DNA from: Terriglobia bacterium
GTDB lineage: Bacteria; Acidobacteriota; Terriglobia; Bryobacterales; Bryobacteraceae
Direction of reading: 5' to 3'
Length of the DNA stretch: 64,000 nt
NCBI GenBank assembly: GCA_010084195.1
Contig: RGPS01000003.1
Location: forward strand, 1-64,000
The notes beneath the pieces are model-generated. The model searched no databases and was not told where the DNA came from. It saw only the letters and a program-made list of their open reading frames with translations. Shown piece after piece: positions 63,520 to 64,000 of the stretch (within the stretch, counting starts at the first letter, position 1; each line of letters starts with the position of its first letter). Made by a program: the position numbers and the translations under genes.

Positions 63520-64000
63520 ATGAACCCAATGAGCCCAAACCTGATGACGCCTGCCCTGCTCCTTGCCCTGACCTTTGCCCTGCCCGCCATGGCACAGGAG
63601 GCTTTTCGATGGCCTGAAGGGAAACGCGCCGCCGTCAGCCTCTCGTTCGACGATGCACGCGTAAGTCAGCCGAAACTCGGGTTGGACCTGTTCCGACGGC
63701 ACCCTGCCAAAGTAACTTTCTACGTTGGGCCCCGAGGTGTTGAGAAGGACCTGGCCGGATGGAAGAGCCTGGTTGCGGACGGCCATGAAATCGGGAACCA
63801 TTCCACCTCTCACCCCTGCCCCGGCAACTTTGCCTGGTCCAGAAAGAACGCGCTGGAGGACTATTCTATGGCTCGCCTCGAAGCGGACGTTGATGCCGCA
63901 ACGCGCGACATCGAACTTCTGCTTGGCGTCAGGACAGCTTCCTTCGCCTACCCTTGCGGCATGAAGACAATCGGACGAGGCGTGGAAACTCAAAGCTACG
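63520..64000 (+). CDS. Secreted polysaccharide deacetylase, cut by the right edge
   Basis: The first 160 codons of a NodB-type (CE4) protein. Signal peptide (LLLALTFALPAMAQ), motif 1 VSLSFDDAR with both metal/catalytic aspartates, and motif 2 HEIGNHSTSHP with the two histidines HxxxH; FAYPCGMK is motif 3. It removes acetyl groups from N-acetylated sugars. It begins 10 bases after the sulfatase stop, and a perfect TATAAT hexamer (63505-63510) overlaps that stop, though a -35 box is poor. The C-terminal half lies outside. Confidence 0.85.
   Translation, partial: MNPMSPNLMTPALLLALTFALPAMAQEAFRWPEGKRAAVSLSFDDARVSQPKLGLDLFRRHPAKVTFYVGPRGVEKDLAGWKSLVADGHEIGNHSTSHPCPGNFAWSRKNALEDYSMARLEADVDAATRDIELLLGVRTASFAYPCGMKTIGRGVETQSY

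Overview
The window looks like chromosomal DNA of a GC-rich acidobacterium, most likely of the Solibacter/Bryobacter group. Pointers are a protein carrying the Solibacter-type C-terminal domain (TIGR03437 pattern) near 50.0-50.8 kb, a giant Oar-like TonB-dependent receptor (54.8-58.3 kb), many secreted carbohydrate-active proteins with twin-arginine-like signals, and an exosortase/EpsI pair. This placement is inference from gene content. I saw no rRNA, tRNA, CRISPR array, insertion sequence or prophage gene.

Layout. 0-2 kb: a penicillin-binding-protein fragment abuts a reverse-strand heparinase II/III gene cut by the left edge. 2-5.8 kb: HAD phosphatase, then an exosortase-EpsI-small membrane protein-GNAT-DUF1569 operon. 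5.8-10.1 kb (reverse): rpsA, HU, HIT, DedA and a methyltransferase. 10.1-11.5 kb: secreted glucosaminidase and a bactofilin. 11.5-17.8 kb: a tightly coupled operon of a fused 2-oxoacid dehydrogenase E1, a lipoyl E2, a dedicated acyl carrier protein, a deacetylase-like protein and a large GNAT protein. This is the best candidate for an undescribed system: acyl-group manufacture and transfer onto a cell-surface sugar. 18-27 kb: xylulokinase and ROK kinase, secreted proteins of unknown role, ThuA-like protein, NHL protein, serine hydrolase, M48 protease. 27-35 kb: SDR, YkgJ-type protein, and an operon of MGH1-like glycosidase, AsmA protein and an unusual J-domain/leucine-rich-repeat fusion.

35-38.2 kb is a decayed patch: remnants of SRPBCC, VOC, S9 peptidase and B3 metallo-beta-lactamase genes surround one intact Gfo/Idh oxidoreductase. 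38.2-43.1 kb: two tandem TolC-family genes and a methyltransferase. 43.3-49.3 kb: pyrE, then a complete iscR-iscS-iscU-iscA-hscB-hscA operon with a readable promoter. 49.2-54.7 kb (reverse): NagB-like deaminase and an operon deoB-tpiA-NTR protein-lipase, the last interrupted by an in-frame amber codon. 54.8-64 kb: TonB receptor, B12/radical-SAM enzyme, a small zinc-finger ORF with an in-frame TGA, a membrane protein, an alginate-lyase-like protein, a sulfatase and the start of a polysaccharide deacetylase.

Several ORFs are broken by single stop codons (38002, 50872, 60044) or truncated at junctions (about 150, 37440), so either local gene decay or assembly/sequencing error should be tested before functional claims are made for those loci.
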